Source: Nitrospina sp.
GTDB taxonomy: Bacteria; Nitrospinota; Nitrospinia; Nitrospinales; VA-1
Direction: 5' to 3'
Length of the DNA stretch: 5,596 bases
NCBI GenBank assembly: GCA_003545625.1
Contig: DODH01000146.1
Coordinates: 1 to 5,596, forward strand
Translations under genes and position numbers: made by a program
Notes under the pieces: model-generated
The model's input: the letters and a program-made list of their open reading frames with translations, nothing else
Told to the model about the DNA's origin: nothing
The model's database searches: none
Shown: positions 5,354 to 5,596 of the stretch, in pieces
Numbering within the stretch: position 1 is the stretch's first letter
How the letters are laid out: each line of letters opens with the position of its first letter

Positions 5354-5596
5354 ATGGTAGAGAAGATCGCCCTGACCGAGCAGGAACTGGAAAACAAGTT
5401 AAAAGAGATGGCACCGGAATGGAAAACCGGCAAAAACGAAAAAGGTGTGGCTTTCATTGAGAGAGTCCACCATGCCTCCAAGTTCATGGAGGGGATCGCT
5501 TTTGTGGGTAAGATTGCCGCAGCGGCGGAAGATAATAACCATCATCCAGATATCATCATCAACTACAAGCGTATCACCATCCGCTACTGGACTCAC
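5354..5596 (+). CDS. phhB: Pterin-4a-carbinolamine dehydratase (3' end missing)
   Basis: This enzyme dehydrates 4a-hydroxytetrahydrobiopterin (EC 4.2.1.96), recycling the pterin cofactor of aromatic amino acid hydroxylases; in bacteria without such hydroxylases its role is less clear (possibly with molybdopterin or folate-type pterins). The 81 visible residues carry the family marks: W23 after a helical start, a strand-helix F34 to F50, then AEDNNHHPDI (58-67) with the catalytic histidine pair H63/H64 and P65, Y71, and the THx end motif beginning at T80-H81, where the window stops. The family is usually about 95-115 residues, so only some 15-30 residues are missing. GGAG (5342-5345) lies eight bases before the ATG, a good start. 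A TATAAT word at 5301-5306 could be a -10 box, but no -35 partner was found. No hydroxylase gene is visible in the window. Confidence 0.93.
   Translation, partial: MVEKIALTEQELENKLKEMAPEWKTGKNEKGVAFIERVHHASKFMEGIAFVGKIAAAAEDNNHHPDIIINYKRITIRYWTH

Overview
The window is bacterial, with short intergenic gaps, and carries genes typical of a Gram-negative, respiring organism: a leucyl/arginyl-tRNA-protein transferase, a periplasm-facing thioredoxin-fold protein, a quinone-linked cytochrome b and a pterin dehydratase. Base composition looks intermediate (not computed). The gene mix would suit Nitrospinota, Nitrospirota or a deltaproteobacterial-type lineage, but the sequence does not settle the taxon. 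No rRNA, tRNA, CRISPR array, insertion sequence or phage gene was seen.

Left part (1-1498): the 3' end of a leucine-rich-repeat protein with a strict 27-residue period; a 42-residue single-span membrane protein three bases after it; then, convergent on the minus strand, a family 2 glycosyltransferase of the TIGR04283 type. A 160-bp AT-rich divergent gap follows.

Middle (1659-5035): bpt, a protein N-end tagging enzyme, is followed by a gap holding a near-consensus sigma70 promoter (TTGAAT-N17-TATAAT). This promoter should drive a tight four-gene operon: a membrane-anchored six-cysteine protein of the CYCXC/PCYCGC type, a TlpA/ResA-like thioredoxin-fold protein, a cysteine-free secreted or anchored protein with a Met/His-rich patch, and a seven-helix cytochrome b that looks like cytochrome b6 fused to subunit IV. 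The cytochrome keeps all four b-heme histidines. It lacks the PEWY motif and the cysteine that holds the extra c-type heme in b6f complexes, and no Rieske protein or cytochrome c is encoded beside it. The module resembles a non-standard quinone/thiol or metal redox complex.

Right part (5062-5596): a glutaredoxin-like (DUF836-type) gene broken by an in-frame TAA at codon 6 and by a frameshift near codon 57, then a weak hairpin and the start of a pterin-4a-carbinolamine dehydratase gene that runs off the window.

Most worth checking are the Rieske-less cytochrome b operon, the 8-bp tandem duplication (TAATGGCT twice) that creates a three-codon mini-ORF ending on the cytochrome b start codon, and the doubly broken glutaredoxin gene.
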